Part shown: positions 1-7,553 of the stretch, one piece after another | Numbering within the stretch: the first letter of the stretch is position 1 | Layout of the letters: each line of letters starts with the position of its first letter | Origin: an uncultured Eubacteriales bacterium | GTDB taxonomy: Bacteria > Bacillota > Clostridia > Oscillospirales > CAG-272 | NCBI GenBank assembly: GCA_902462015.1 | Contig: CABPZV010000034.1 | Location: 1-13,850 of the forward strand | DNA: 13,850 nt | Reading direction: 5' to 3' | Notes under the pieces: model-generated | Databases searched by the model: none | Told to the model about the DNA's origin: nothing | What the model saw: only the letters and a program-made list of their open reading frames with translations | Translations under genes and position numbers: made by a program

Positions 1-2102
1 GATGTATAAGTATCAATTTCAAGTAAATCTATCGTTGCAAAACACTCTATTCCGCGAGACCGTATAAAGTTGTTCAGCAGCTCAAGCGCAGACCCGATTC
101 CACATCCGGCTTCAAGCAGACGTTTCAGAAACACACCTGCGACACGTGATGTAAGAGCCGCTTCATGTCCGCTTCCCATTCCATCGCTTATAAGAATATA
201 AGAAAATCCGTTTTTACTATCAAAAGATACGACATTATCTCCGCAAACCGTTTCGTCCTTTTTTTCCAGTGAAGCTGACACGCCTTCAACTGAGATCATC
301 GATACAGCCTCAAGGCACATTGTAACATAATCGTTCTCAACACGAAATTGAGGCTTGCCAAGCCGTCTCATACACACATTTTCACATACCTTATGGAGTT
401 CATCAGAGCTGACACGTACCCTTCCGAGATCCACACCTCCGGCGACAATCCGAAGCTTCCGTTTTCCGAATACCGCAATATTATTTGCGTAAAAATCAAG
501 ATAACCAACGGCAGACGACACATTTTTAGAGAGTAGCTCATTAAGCTCATACTCCTCATCACAATCCTTTGCGGCTCCGTCCAATATTTCAGAAACAGCT
601 TCATAGTCGTAAGCAAACACCTCTGTTTTGTCATGTCCTGCTGTACTGTCTGCAAGCCGGGCGTATCTAAGATTTATTTCTGATATAAGGTTTTCCGGAG
701 CTTTACAAATTTTTTTCAGCGTCTGCGGCAGATCATCTCTTTCAATTCTTCCGTTTTTACGCAGCCGTCTCGCGATTACATCTATTGATTCAGACATTGA
801 ATCATAATTTTTATCATAACAAATACAGTTGCCGGCACAATGGCGGCAGCTAATATCAAATACATCGCTGCACACCATTCTGGTTTCATAAATCCCCGGA
901 ATTTTAGCGCGTCCGCTCAAAGTATGGCATGTCTGTGACAATGCAGAAAAGGCTTCAGACACCGCCTTTACCCTTTCTTTTGTATCAATTTGCCTGCACT
1001 CAGAAATTATCGCACAGCAAGTTACACTTTCCGGTATAGACGAAACGTTACTGCAAAAAGATATTTTGGGCAGCAATCCAAATTTTACAAACGGAGCAAA
1101 GAGGACAGCAGAAGCAATAATATCAGGCGCAGCAGTCCTCAGCATTCCGGCGCCTCCAATCCAGATTTCCATAAGCACACTGATAACAGCAGCGGCAGAC
1201 AAAGCTGCCAGCTTTCCTATTCCCAGAAACAGTCCGTATGCCAATCCTGCGGCAGCAAGAACAGGAGAGTCAGTAAAACCGCATGCCAGTCCGCATATAA
1301 ATCCAATCATCCCGCCGTGCAGAATTCCGCCCATTTCAGCTGCGTATACTGTTAAGAAAAATCCGAAAAACAACGGAAGTGAAAACCCAAACACGACCCA
1401 GTCTTTTATAGACCAAAGAAAAATAAATGCCGCAGTACAAATTCCAGTCTCATAAAATACCGTATATCTGCGTTCTTTATCTATAACGCCGGACAGGAGA
1501 AAGCATACCGCAGGTGAAACAACCATCTGGAAAATCGTTCCGAAAAGGTCATAGTATAAAAAGCCTCCGAAAACAATTCTAATAATGCCGCCTGCAAAGG
1601 AGCCCATGACCGCTGCTGCAGTTTTAAAACCTAAAGGCTCAGTAAAGTAACGCGGTATTCTGTATGGTATCATTCCGGAAACTGCCGTATTCTCAGCTAT
1701 AGCTGCGCTATCCTCACGGCTGTCAAGAAATTTTACAATTATGATTCTCATTCCGAACGAGACCGTCGAAGAAGCAAGCATAGGTATAATTTCTGACCCT
1801 GAAAAAATTGAAGTAATTATCAATCCGGCATATACAAAGACAGTATATTTTTGTGCTGCACATAATAGCCCTATACCAAACGGATAGCTTCCCATAAAGC
1901 CCTTGGCACCTCCGAAAAGTGCTCCGGTCAAAACAAAAAACAAGCATCTTCCTGCCGACAATACCGTCCTGATAAGCTTTTTAGTTATCTCACTGTCAAA
2001 TTGTTTATCGCTCTCTCCCTCCCCCGCATAACTTGGTAAATACTGCTTTATACCGCCTTTAAGCCGCAGGGAAAAATCATGTAAAGTATTTTTTCTTTCC
2101 AT
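1..2102 (-). CDS. spoIIE: Stage II sporulation protein E (SpoIIE), PP2C-type serine phosphatase, C-terminus cut by the window edge
   Basis: SpoIIE is a membrane phosphatase that dephosphorylates SpoIIAA to activate sigma-F in the forespore and also acts at the polar septum. The reading frame is open from an ATG at 2102 to the left edge (700 codons), so it has no stop here. Residues 1-45 are polar. About 45-340 are a run of hydrophobic segments (GALFGGAKGF, IIRIVFGGFLYY, LPLFFGFFLTVYA). A Cys cluster (CRHC at 419-422, then CIC) lies in the linker. The PP2C domain starts with CGDNVV (Asp622) and ISDGMGSGHEA (Asp640). Their 18-residue spacing equals that of the metal-binding Asp610 and Asp628 of B. 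subtilis SpoIIE. ALELLNNF and ECFATIDL near the edge are also typical. The B. subtilis protein is 827 residues, so roughly the last 100 residues, including the remaining metal ligands, lie outside. The Shine-Dalgarno-like AAAGGA is rather far (13 nt) from the ATG, so the exact start is slightly uncertain. Confidence 0.95.
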   Translation of the reverse strand, partial: MERKNTLHDFSLRLKGGIKQYLPSYAGEGESDKQFDSEITKKLIRTVLSAGRCLFFVLTGALFGGAKGFMGSYPFGIGLLCAAQKYTVFVYAGLIITSIFSGSEIIPMLASSTVSFGMRIIIVKFLDSREDSAAIAENTAVSGMIPYRIPRYFTEPLGFKTAAAVMGSFAGGIIRIVFGGFLYYDLFGTIFQMVVSPAVCFLLSGVIDKERRYTVFYETGICTAAFIFLWSIKDWVVFGFSLPLFFGFFLTVYAAEMGGILHGGMIGFICGLACGFTDSPVLAAAGLAYGLFLGIGKLAALSAAAVISVLMEIWIGGAGMLRTAAPDIIASAVLFAPFVKFGLLPKISFCSNVSSIPESVTCCAIISECRQIDTKERVKAVSEAFSALSQTCHTLSGRAKIPGIYETRMVCSDVFDISCRHCAGNCICYDKNYDSMSESIDVIARRLRKNGRIERDDLPQTLKKICKAPENLISEINLRYARLADSTAGHDKTEVFAYDYEAVSEILDGAAKDCDEEYELNELLSKNVSSAVGYLDFYANNIAVFGKRKLRIVAGGVDLGRVRVSSDELHKVCENVCMRRLGKPQFRVENDYVTMCLEAVSMISVEGVSASLEKKDETVCGDNVVSFDSKNGFSYILISDGMGSGHEAALTSRVAGVFLKRLLEAGCGIGSALELLNNFIRSRGIECFATIDLLEIDTYT

Positions 2103-2225
2103 AAAAATTTAACCGTCCTTTCCGGAATCACAGCACAGACGACACGATATGTAAACAAAAACGCGTCCGCCTTTGTTCAAAACGTAATTTTCAGACTGTT
2201 ATCCCTTCTTAATTTTGTGTCCCTC

Positions 2226-2259
2226 ATTATATCATCTTGCTTTTAATAAAGCTGTCGAA
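2226..2259 (-). promoter_or_regulatory. Predicted Spo0A-activated sigma-A promoter of spoIIE
   Basis: On the minus strand a perfect -10 hexamer TATAAT (2226-2231) is preceded, after exactly 21 bp, by TTCGACA (2253-2259). This is the reverse complement of a perfect 0A box TGTCGAA and overlaps where a -35 would lie. The hexamer at the normal 17-bp spacing (CAGCTT) does not resemble TTGACA. Long 21-22 bp spacing with 0A boxes over the -35 is known for spoIIE and spoIIG of B. subtilis. Predicted transcription would begin near 2219 and give a leader of about 117 nt. Only one perfect box is visible, and it reads opposite to transcription. Confidence 0.7.
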
Positions 2260-2395
2260 GGTCACGCGGCGGTTTATGGTTTATTATGAGTATGATTATG
2301 CTTTCTTAGAATATTAGATTATTTCCCAAAAATATCCTGCCATTGTTCAATTTATTTTACGGCAGAATGAATTTTTTTGCCGATCGATTTTTTTT

Positions 2396-2430
2396 GCAAA
2401 AAATAAAAACCCAGGAAAATAAATTCCTGG
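2396..2430 (-). terminator. Rho-independent terminator after the helicase gene
   Basis: A perfect 7-bp stem CCAGGAA/TTCCTGG (2411-2417 with 2424-2430) encloses a 6-nt loop. On the minus strand it is followed by GTTTTTATTTTTT. It begins 17 bp after the helicase stop codon and separates that gene from spoIIE. Confidence 0.8.
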
Positions 2431-2446
2431 ATTTATCATATATTCA

Positions 2447-4741
2447 TTATTTTTTAAATTCATCTGCAAGTTCCGAAAGACGCAATTCAAGCTCGTCCGC
2501 TCTAAGTCTGTCAACGGTATATGCACGCCTTAACAAGGACGGCGGTATTGCTCCGTCAAACTTATCAAAAGAGGGTGCTTCACTCTGTGCTACAAGAGAT
2601 TCAAGATCAATACCACCGGCGGCCTCAGCTGACCAATGTTCTGTCAGTCCCCTGACGTTTCCGGATTCAAGCTTAAAGGTAAAATAACAGCAGCCGTCAA
2701 ATTCAAGTCCGGAAAGTCCAAAATCCGAGGGAGTTTTCTCCTTTATGAATCTCCGCATAGTCCGAAATGAACGTGTTCCAAGCCACGGAAAAAGACACCA
2801 TGTATATCCTCCCAAATGAACAATAGATTTTTTTAACATTCCGGTTTTTTCGGCAATAGCCCGGGCATGCAGAAGCCTTTGAACAGCATTTTTCTTTAAA
2901 TACGGGTATATCGTATTTTCTTCAAGGACGCGGCGGATACGCTGCATAATCTTAGTATGAATCTCTCCGTAATCTCCGGGCCATGCTATTTCCATTTTTC
3001 CGTCGACACTTTTAACATATATCAGTTTATGCAAAAGATCAAGCTCTTCAACTTCCCAGACTCTTCCGGCAAGCGCGAAACGATCTCCTACCGGGGGAGG
3101 TGTAGTAATCGTACCAATTTCATCAGATCCGCATCTTACAGTAAAATCTTCACTGTCTTTAAAAACAGCGTAAAACTTAAAGCTGTTTGTAAGCCTCTCT
3201 CCTTTAAGGCCAATTAAAAGTTCTCCGTCCTCCGTCAGTTCAAGATAATCATTTTTTATCATAGAGACAAGTAAAAGCTTATAGTCATCCTTTGACACAT
3301 AAGAAAAAGGCGGAAGCGAAAGAATACGTTCTGCAAGCTCTACAGGCGCAAGAGAGCCCGAAGCTGTAAGAACCGACATAGTTTGATGAAAAAGCAGACT
3401 AAAAGGAAGCTTTTTTACATTTACAGGCTCTATAAATCTTTCTTCTATATAAAGCTGTATTATAGCAATTGCTCTTAAAAGTCCCCACGGAATAAGCTGC
3501 GGAAGCGGCGTATCAGGAAGCGGCTCATCCTCACGGAAAATCATCATCATTTCCGGTATGTTGTCCCTGCGTCCTGATCTCCCGAGACGCTGCAAAAAGC
3601 TGGACACCGATGTCGGCGAATCCATTTGAATAACGCGTTCAAGGCGGCAAATATCGATGCCAAGCTCCATTGTAACGGTTGCGCAGGTAACTATATTATC
3701 CTCATTATTTCTTAGCCGAGCTTCCGCTTCCTCCCGAATCTGCGCAGAAAGATTCCCGTGATGAATAAGAAACCGGTCTGGCTCCCCTCTTTTTTCTGCT
3801 ATCTGCCGTAGCGTTGCGGTTACATATTCTGTTTCCTCTCGCGAATTGGAGAAAACAAGACATTTTTTCCCCTTAGTACAATCATAGAGATAATCATATC
3901 CGGGATCAAGAGGTGCACTTTCCTCCTTTATTATTTCCTTATTTCCGTTAACATCATGCGCTTCAGAATTGATATCTGTCTCTGCCGCCGGGGCTGTCTC
4001 TAAGTTTTTTCTATTACTCTGATCCTCATCAGAATTGTCAATATAAAAATGCTCTAAAGCAAGTCTCCACATAGTCCTGCTATCTTTAAAATACGGAGCT
4101 TCTGTCTCTCTCCCCGTTCCGGAGCCCAGCCATAGCGCAGCTTCATCCAGCCTTCCGATAGTTGCGGAAAGTCCGATTCTTCTCGGTATATGACCAATTA
4201 ACCTCTGCAGCCTTGACAGCTGACAAAGAATTTGATTGCCCCGGTCAGATCCCATGAGAACATGAATTTCATCAATTACTATATACTCAAGCTCTGCAAA
4301 CAGCCGCGGAATGTCATTAGACCGATTCATAAGCATACTCTCAAGCGACTCCGGCGTAATCTGAAGAATACCCCCCGGCATCTTAAGCGCCTTTGTTTTA
4401 TGTGAAGCGGCAATATCCCCATGCCAGTGGAAAACTGGTATTCCGGAAAGCTCAAGCAGCTCGTCAAGACGTAAAAACTGATCATTGATTAAACTTTTAA
4501 GCGGCGCTATATAAATACAATTAAAAGACGATATTTCCTTTTCAGAAAGCATTGATATAATCGGAAAAAATGCAGCCTCTGTTTTTCCGGATGCCGTTGT
4601 CGATGAAAGAAGCAAATTTTTATCTGTTTCAAACAAAATACGCGCAGCTTCGATTTGTACCGGTCTGAGCTCATTCCAGCCATTTTTGTATATATATTCA
4701 ATAATAAATGGTGCAAATCGGTTATAAATTCCTTTATTCAT
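2447..4741 (-). CDS. Lhr-like superfamily 2 DEAD/DEAH-box helicase
   Basis: ATP-dependent nucleic-acid helicase or translocase of 764 residues; Lhr-family proteins are linked to DNA repair. The first RecA domain shows RPVQ (Q-type motif, 26-29), Walker A TTASGKT (48-54), TPES (129-132), DEIH (157-160) and SAT (192-194). The second RecA domain begins near 290 (KCLVFSNSREE), with HHGNLS (327-332), TMELGID (357-363) and motif VI QRLGRSGRR (384-392). Residues after 400 form a winged-helix-like part and then a beta-rich part around IGTITTPPPVGDRFALAGRVWEV split over 542-564, which is typical of the Lhr core. No C-terminal Cys cluster of the MrfA type is seen. Residues about 236-280 between the RecA domains are an acidic, low-complexity stretch. 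The start ATG has AAAGGAT upstream. All ATPase motifs look intact. The family is sure; the biological role is inferred only from the family. Confidence 0.88.
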   Translation of the reverse strand: MNKGIYNRFAPFIIEYIYKNGWNELRPVQIEAARILFETDKNLLLSSTTASGKTEAAFFPIISMLSEKEISSFNCIYIAPLKSLINDQFLRLDELLELSGIPVFHWHGDIAASHKTKALKMPGGILQITPESLESMLMNRSNDIPRLFAELEYIVIDEIHVLMGSDRGNQILCQLSRLQRLIGHIPRRIGLSATIGRLDEAALWLGSGTGRETEAPYFKDSRTMWRLALEHFYIDNSDEDQSNRKNLETAPAAETDINSEAHDVNGNKEIIKEESAPLDPGYDYLYDCTKGKKCLVFSNSREETEYVTATLRQIAEKRGEPDRFLIHHGNLSAQIREEAEARLRNNEDNIVTCATVTMELGIDICRLERVIQMDSPTSVSSFLQRLGRSGRRDNIPEMMMIFREDEPLPDTPLPQLIPWGLLRAIAIIQLYIEERFIEPVNVKKLPFSLLFHQTMSVLTASGSLAPVELAERILSLPPFSYVSKDDYKLLLVSMIKNDYLELTEDGELLIGLKGERLTNSFKFYAVFKDSEDFTVRCGSDEIGTITTPPPVGDRFALAGRVWEVEELDLLHKLIYVKSVDGKMEIAWPGDYGEIHTKIMQRIRRVLEENTIYPYLKKNAVQRLLHARAIAEKTGMLKKSIVHLGGYTWCLFPWLGTRSFRTMRRFIKEKTPSDFGLSGLEFDGCCYFTFKLESGNVRGLTEHWSAEAAGGIDLESLVAQSEAPSFDKFDGAIPPSLLRRAYTVDRLRADELELRLSELADEFKK

Positions 4742-4761
4742 TTATATCCATATCCTTTTAC

Positions 4762-4776
4762 GTACGCAACGCGTAC
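4762..4776. repeat. Inverted repeat in the helicase leader
   Basis: A perfect 6-bp inverted repeat GTACGC-AAC-GCGTAC lies 20-35 bp upstream of the helicase ATG and just before its AAAGGAT Shine-Dalgarno sequence. It is GC-rich within an AT-rich spacer. It lacks a T-run on the minus strand, so it does not look like a terminator of the VanY-like gene. It could be an operator or a leader hairpin that affects translation. Confidence 0.45.
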
Positions 4777-4851
4777 TTTTACATACTAAAATATTATTTC
4801 CGCTCTGGTTCTATAATAAACTTCAGTGCTTTTCAAAAAATATACTAAGGA

Positions 4852-6201
4852 TTATTCAAAACTCAGAGTTACTATAAAACCTCCGCAGTTCGTTCCGCTT
4901 ATATCATACGTTACTCCGGGTTCTTCCGGAACAGTAACATCTGTATAGTCTCCATTCATAATGGGAACAAAGTAAACTTCGTACCGTTTTCCTGATTTTT
5001 CATTAAAACCAAGCCTGTGCTTATAATCTTTAGTCATAACAAGCTCGGTATACTCTTCGAGGCTAAGCCCTTGGGAAGTCATAAAATATGCTGCGACACG
5101 TCCCACATAACGAAACAGCCATTCCTTTCCGCTGACTCCTGTAATATCCGATTTTGAATCGTCATACCGTCTTACAAATCCGTACTCCCAGCAATGCTCG
5201 GTTATCCACGAATACTCTTTACTGCCGTCGAGTTTCATAACTACCCCGTCATCTGTATATACACTCATATCAAACGACAGCCCTGTATGGTACTCACTGT
5301 ATCCAGGCTGCGAAACATATTTTTTCGCATAATCGATTCCTTTAGATTCTACCGCCGAAGAATAAATCTCAAGCTGCTCGTCGTAGCTTCTGACACCGCT
5401 TGAAATCAAAAGATCTCGTTTGCCGGTTTCCTTTTCAAAATTCTCCGCCATAGAATTAAGTGCTTCAATCGTTTCTCTTTCAAGTCTGATATCGATTGTA
5501 GAAATTTTGTAACTGCTGTTTTTTTCAGAATAAAGACTAATAAACTCCATATCCGGAAATGTATATTCATGCGAGTGATTTACAAGTATAAGATTACCTT
5601 TTCTTTCAAGAGTATTCTCAATATGAAGCTTTTTTTCTCCCGCCGAAGATTCGGTTTGTGACTCTTTTTCCGTATTGGGAACCGGCAGTTTAATATCTGC
5701 AGAATTACCGGGATCTTCTGTTTCCGTATGGCTTTCCTCACCAAAAAGTCCTCCGAATTTAAATCCGGAGAGCAGAGCGAATCCGGCGATCACAGCCGCT
5801 GCTGTAATAACTGCAGTCATAATAATCACGAAAGTAAGACTAAAAGTATGAGGTCTGTCGTTTCTATTTCGTGTAAGCTCTTTCCTTTCATTTCCACCAG
5901 CCGAATAATTATCTTCATAATCTATGTAATTGTATTTAGTATCATTCTGCGCCAAGTCTTCTATATAATAATTCGAACAGTCATCTGCATCATCTGCATA
6001 TAATACAGAATCTTCATTTTTCATATAACTCTGCCCGGCTTCATGTTCCTGCTCTGTTCTTATTTCGCACAACACTGAAGATTTTCTGTCTTTATCTGAC
6101 GTTTCTACAGTATCGTTTTCTTCATTTTCCACACATTCCCGTAAAAAATCAAAGAGATTTGTCTCCTGCTCATCATATTCGTCGTCAAAATTTTTTCCCA
6201 T
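4852..6201 (-). CDS. Membrane-anchored VanY-like (peptidase M15B) protein, predicted catalytically inactive
   Basis: A 449-residue protein. Residues 1-115 are very acidic, Asp/Glu/Tyr-rich and predicted cytoplasmic. One transmembrane helix follows (about 120-146), then a polar linker and an extracellular M15B-like domain (about 235-385). Matches to VanY/LdcB D,D- or L,D-carboxypeptidases are SSGVRSYDEQ (267-276), QPGYSEYHTGLSFD (298-311), EYGFVRRY (339-346), DITGVSGKEWLFRYVG (352-367) and SLEEY. In active members the second motif reads SEHxxG and the fourth ExWH. Here the zinc His is Tyr304, the catalytic Glu is Lys359 and the second zinc His is Leu362; only Asp311 of the zinc ligands remains. 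His305 is one position off. A C-terminal extension (385-449) ends in GGFIVTLSFE. Family members trim peptidoglycan stem peptides; this one more likely binds than cuts (inference). The start is supported by AAGGGAG, 9 nt upstream. Confidence 0.82.
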   Translation of the reverse strand: MGKNFDDEYDEQETNLFDFLRECVENEENDTVETSDKDRKSSVLCEIRTEQEHEAGQSYMKNEDSVLYADDADDCSNYYIEDLAQNDTKYNYIDYEDNYSAGGNERKELTRNRNDRPHTFSLTFVIIMTAVITAAAVIAGFALLSGFKFGGLFGEESHTETEDPGNSADIKLPVPNTEKESQTESSAGEKKLHIENTLERKGNLILVNHSHEYTFPDMEFISLYSEKNSSYKISTIDIRLERETIEALNSMAENFEKETGKRDLLISSGVRSYDEQLEIYSSAVESKGIDYAKKYVSQPGYSEYHTGLSFDMSVYTDDGVVMKLDGSKEYSWITEHCWEYGFVRRYDDSKSDITGVSGKEWLFRYVGRVAAYFMTSQGLSLEEYTELVMTKDYKHRLGFNEKSGKRYEVYFVPIMNGDYTDVTVPEEPGVTYDISGTNCGGFIVTLSFE

Positions 6202-6273
6202 AACTGCGGTCTCCCTTTCTTTCCGTATATATTAAACAGCTCACTTCTTTTTTATATTCCGCAAAAACCTTAT

Positions 6274-6301
6274 ATATTACAAGCCAAGAGTCAAATGACA
6301 A
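6274..6301 (-). promoter_or_regulatory. Possible sigma-A promoter of the VanY-like gene
   Basis: On the minus strand TTGTCA (6296-6301) and TAATAT (6274-6279) are separated by 16 bp. They lie between the pfkA terminator and the VanY-like start, about 70 bp upstream of its ATG. The region is AT-rich, so chance matches are possible. Confidence 0.4.
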
Positions 6302-6309
6302 ATTACAAC

Positions 6310-6351
6310 AACAAATAAAGAATCGTGTCATAAGCCTGCGACACGATTCTT
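6310..6351 (-). terminator. Terminator after pfkA
   Basis: A perfect 12-bp stem AAGAATCGTGTC/GACACGATTCTT (6318-6329 with 6340-6351) has a 10-nt loop and begins 17 bp after the pfkA stop codon. On the minus strand the stem runs into TTTATTTG, a weak but acceptable T-tract. Confidence 0.75.
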
Positions 6352-6368
6352 AAAGTCAGTACAATTTT

Positions 6369-7454
6369 TCAGTTGGAAATACGATTGCTTATATCGTACA
6401 GCTTTTTGAATGCGGCAAACTTTTCATCACAGAAACGCTGCATATCTGCAATCTGTTCTGCAGTGTATTTTGCTTCCAGCTCTCCGGGCTGAACCTTTCC
6501 TTTGTACAAACGGTCCAGCGAGAGCGCGTAACCAATATCCATTTCAACAATATTGTCATGCTGCAGACAAACAACCAAATTACTCTTACCGTCAAGAAGA
6601 GCCTCAACAGCTGCTTCTCCCATACGAGCAGCAAGAAGGCGATCACGAAGCGTAGGAGATCCACCCCTAACGACATGTGCAAGACGCGCAAACTTCGTTT
6701 CAATTCCGGTATTCTTCTGAATCCGTTCTGCCAGCTTTTCACTGTATTGTTTATCCCCTGCCGAATCAAGCGGGATACCCTCAGCTACCATAACTATAAA
6801 ATTGCGTTTTCCGCTTTCTTTCTGTGCAATAAGTTTCTTAATCGCAGCATCTTCATCAAAGGGTATTTCCTTAACGGCAATGGCAGACGCGCCGGTCGCA
6901 ATACCGGCCTCAAGAGCGATATAGCCTGCCGCACGTCCCATAACCTCTACTACGTTACAGCGCCTGTGCGAATCACATGTATCACGGAGCCGGTCAACCA
7001 TCTCAATAACCGTATTCATAGCCGTATCAAATCCGATAGACTCGTCCGTCGATGAAATGTCGTTGTCAATTGTGCCCGGAAGTCCGATACACGGAATCCC
7101 ATAATTTGTAAAATCAGTCGCTCCTCGGAAAGTTCCGTCTCCGCCAATTGCAACGATACCGTCTATGTTATTTTCAATGCAGGTAGCTTTAGCCTTTAGG
7201 ATTCCCTCTTCATAACGAAATTCGTCACAACGGTCAGACCAAAGAATTGTACCGCCCTTACCGATTATATTATCAACGTCACGTTCGTGAAATACCTCGA
7301 AATTTTTATGAATAAGACCCTTATATCCCTCAAAAATACCAACCACTTCAACACCATGTGCAAGCGCTGCACGGGTAACTGCACGTACGGCCGCATTCAT
7401 TCCCGGAGCGTCTCCGCCTGAAGTCAGCACACCGATTCTTCTGAATTTTGCCAC
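6369..7454 (-). CDS. pfkA: ATP-dependent 6-phosphofructokinase
   Basis: Phosphorylates fructose 6-phosphate to fructose 1,6-bisphosphate, the committed step of glycolysis, in the cytoplasm. The protein has 361 residues, somewhat longer than the roughly 320 of E. coli PfkA. Visible motifs are LTSGGDAPGMN (10-20), GGTILWSDR (67-75), IGGDGTF (103-109), LPGTIDNDI (125-133, with catalytic Asp130) and VMGRAAGY (171-178). Gly107 and Gly127 are at the positions where pyrophosphate-dependent enzymes carry Asp and Lys, so ATP is the expected donor. The start is a GTG at 7454, fixed by AAGGAGTG 8 nt upstream. The gene has its own promoter-like sequence and terminator, so it is probably a single-gene transcript. 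Downstream is the VanY-like gene, upstream the glycosidase-like gene, both on the same strand. Confidence 0.97.
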   Translation of the reverse strand: MAKFRRIGVLTSGGDAPGMNAAVRAVTRAALAHGVEVVGIFEGYKGLIHKNFEVFHERDVDNIIGKGGTILWSDRCDEFRYEEGILKAKATCIENNIDGIVAIGGDGTFRGATDFTNYGIPCIGLPGTIDNDISSTDESIGFDTAMNTVIEMVDRLRDTCDSHRRCNVVEVMGRAAGYIALEAGIATGASAIAVKEIPFDEDAAIKKLIAQKESGKRNFIVMVAEGIPLDSAGDKQYSEKLAERIQKNTGIETKFARLAHVVRGGSPTLRDRLLAARMGEAAVEALLDGKSNLVVCLQHDNIVEMDIGYALSLDRLYKGKVQPGELEAKYTAEQIADMQRFCDEKFAAFKKLYDISNRISN

Positions 7455-7462
7455 TTTTATTT

Positions 7463-7470
7463 CACTCCTT
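7463..7470 (-). promoter_or_regulatory. Shine-Dalgarno site that fixes the pfkA GTG start
   Basis: AAGGAGTG on the minus strand lies 8 nt before GTG GCA AAA TTC. No ATG is better placed, and the protein begins MAKFRRIGVLTSGGD, as expected for the family. Confidence 0.88.
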
Positions 7471-7504
7471 AATCATAGCAGAATTATTTATCTTATAAAT
7501 ATTA

Positions 7505-7533
7505 TATATACCGCTTTTTACAAAAATTTTCAA
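7505..7533 (-). promoter_or_regulatory. Predicted sigma-A promoter of pfkA
   Basis: TTGAAA (7528-7533) and TATATA (7505-7510) are separated by 17 bp on the minus strand, about 50 bp upstream of the GTG start. The -35 falls in the loop of a 10-bp inverted repeat (7517-7547). Confidence 0.5.
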
Positions 7534-7547
7534 GTGTTTTTTGTAAA
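7517..7547. repeat. AT-rich inverted repeat between the glycosidase-like gene and pfkA
   Basis: TTTACAAAAA (7517-7526) and TTTTTGTAAA (7538-7547) form a perfect 10-bp inverted repeat with an 11-nt loop. It starts 7 bp after the stop of the upstream gene and surrounds the pfkA -35. It may act as a weak terminator, an operator, or both. Confidence 0.45.
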
Positions 7548-7553
7548 TTTATT

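Larger units (their letters stand above)
2103..2446. other. Intergenic region between spoIIE and the helicase gene
   Basis: These 344 bp hold the helicase terminator (2396-2430), the predicted spoIIE promoter (2226-2259) and the spoIIE leader (2103 to about 2219). The rest is AT-rich with long T or A runs near 2370-2410. I see no convincing gene here and no tRNA. Confidence 0.7.

Noticed and set aside
348..1455. Several plus- and minus-strand open frames of 60-130 codons
   Set aside because: They lie inside spoIIE in other frames, lack recognisable motifs and ribosome binding sites, and overlap a clearly coding frame.
2447..4741. Helicase assigned as MrfA (YprA type)
   Set aside because: The C-terminal four-cysteine cluster expected in that family is absent, and the C-terminal half looks like the Lhr core.
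6369..7454. Pyrophosphate-dependent phosphofructokinase
   Set aside because: Gly107 and Gly127 are present where pyrophosphate enzymes have Asp and Lys.
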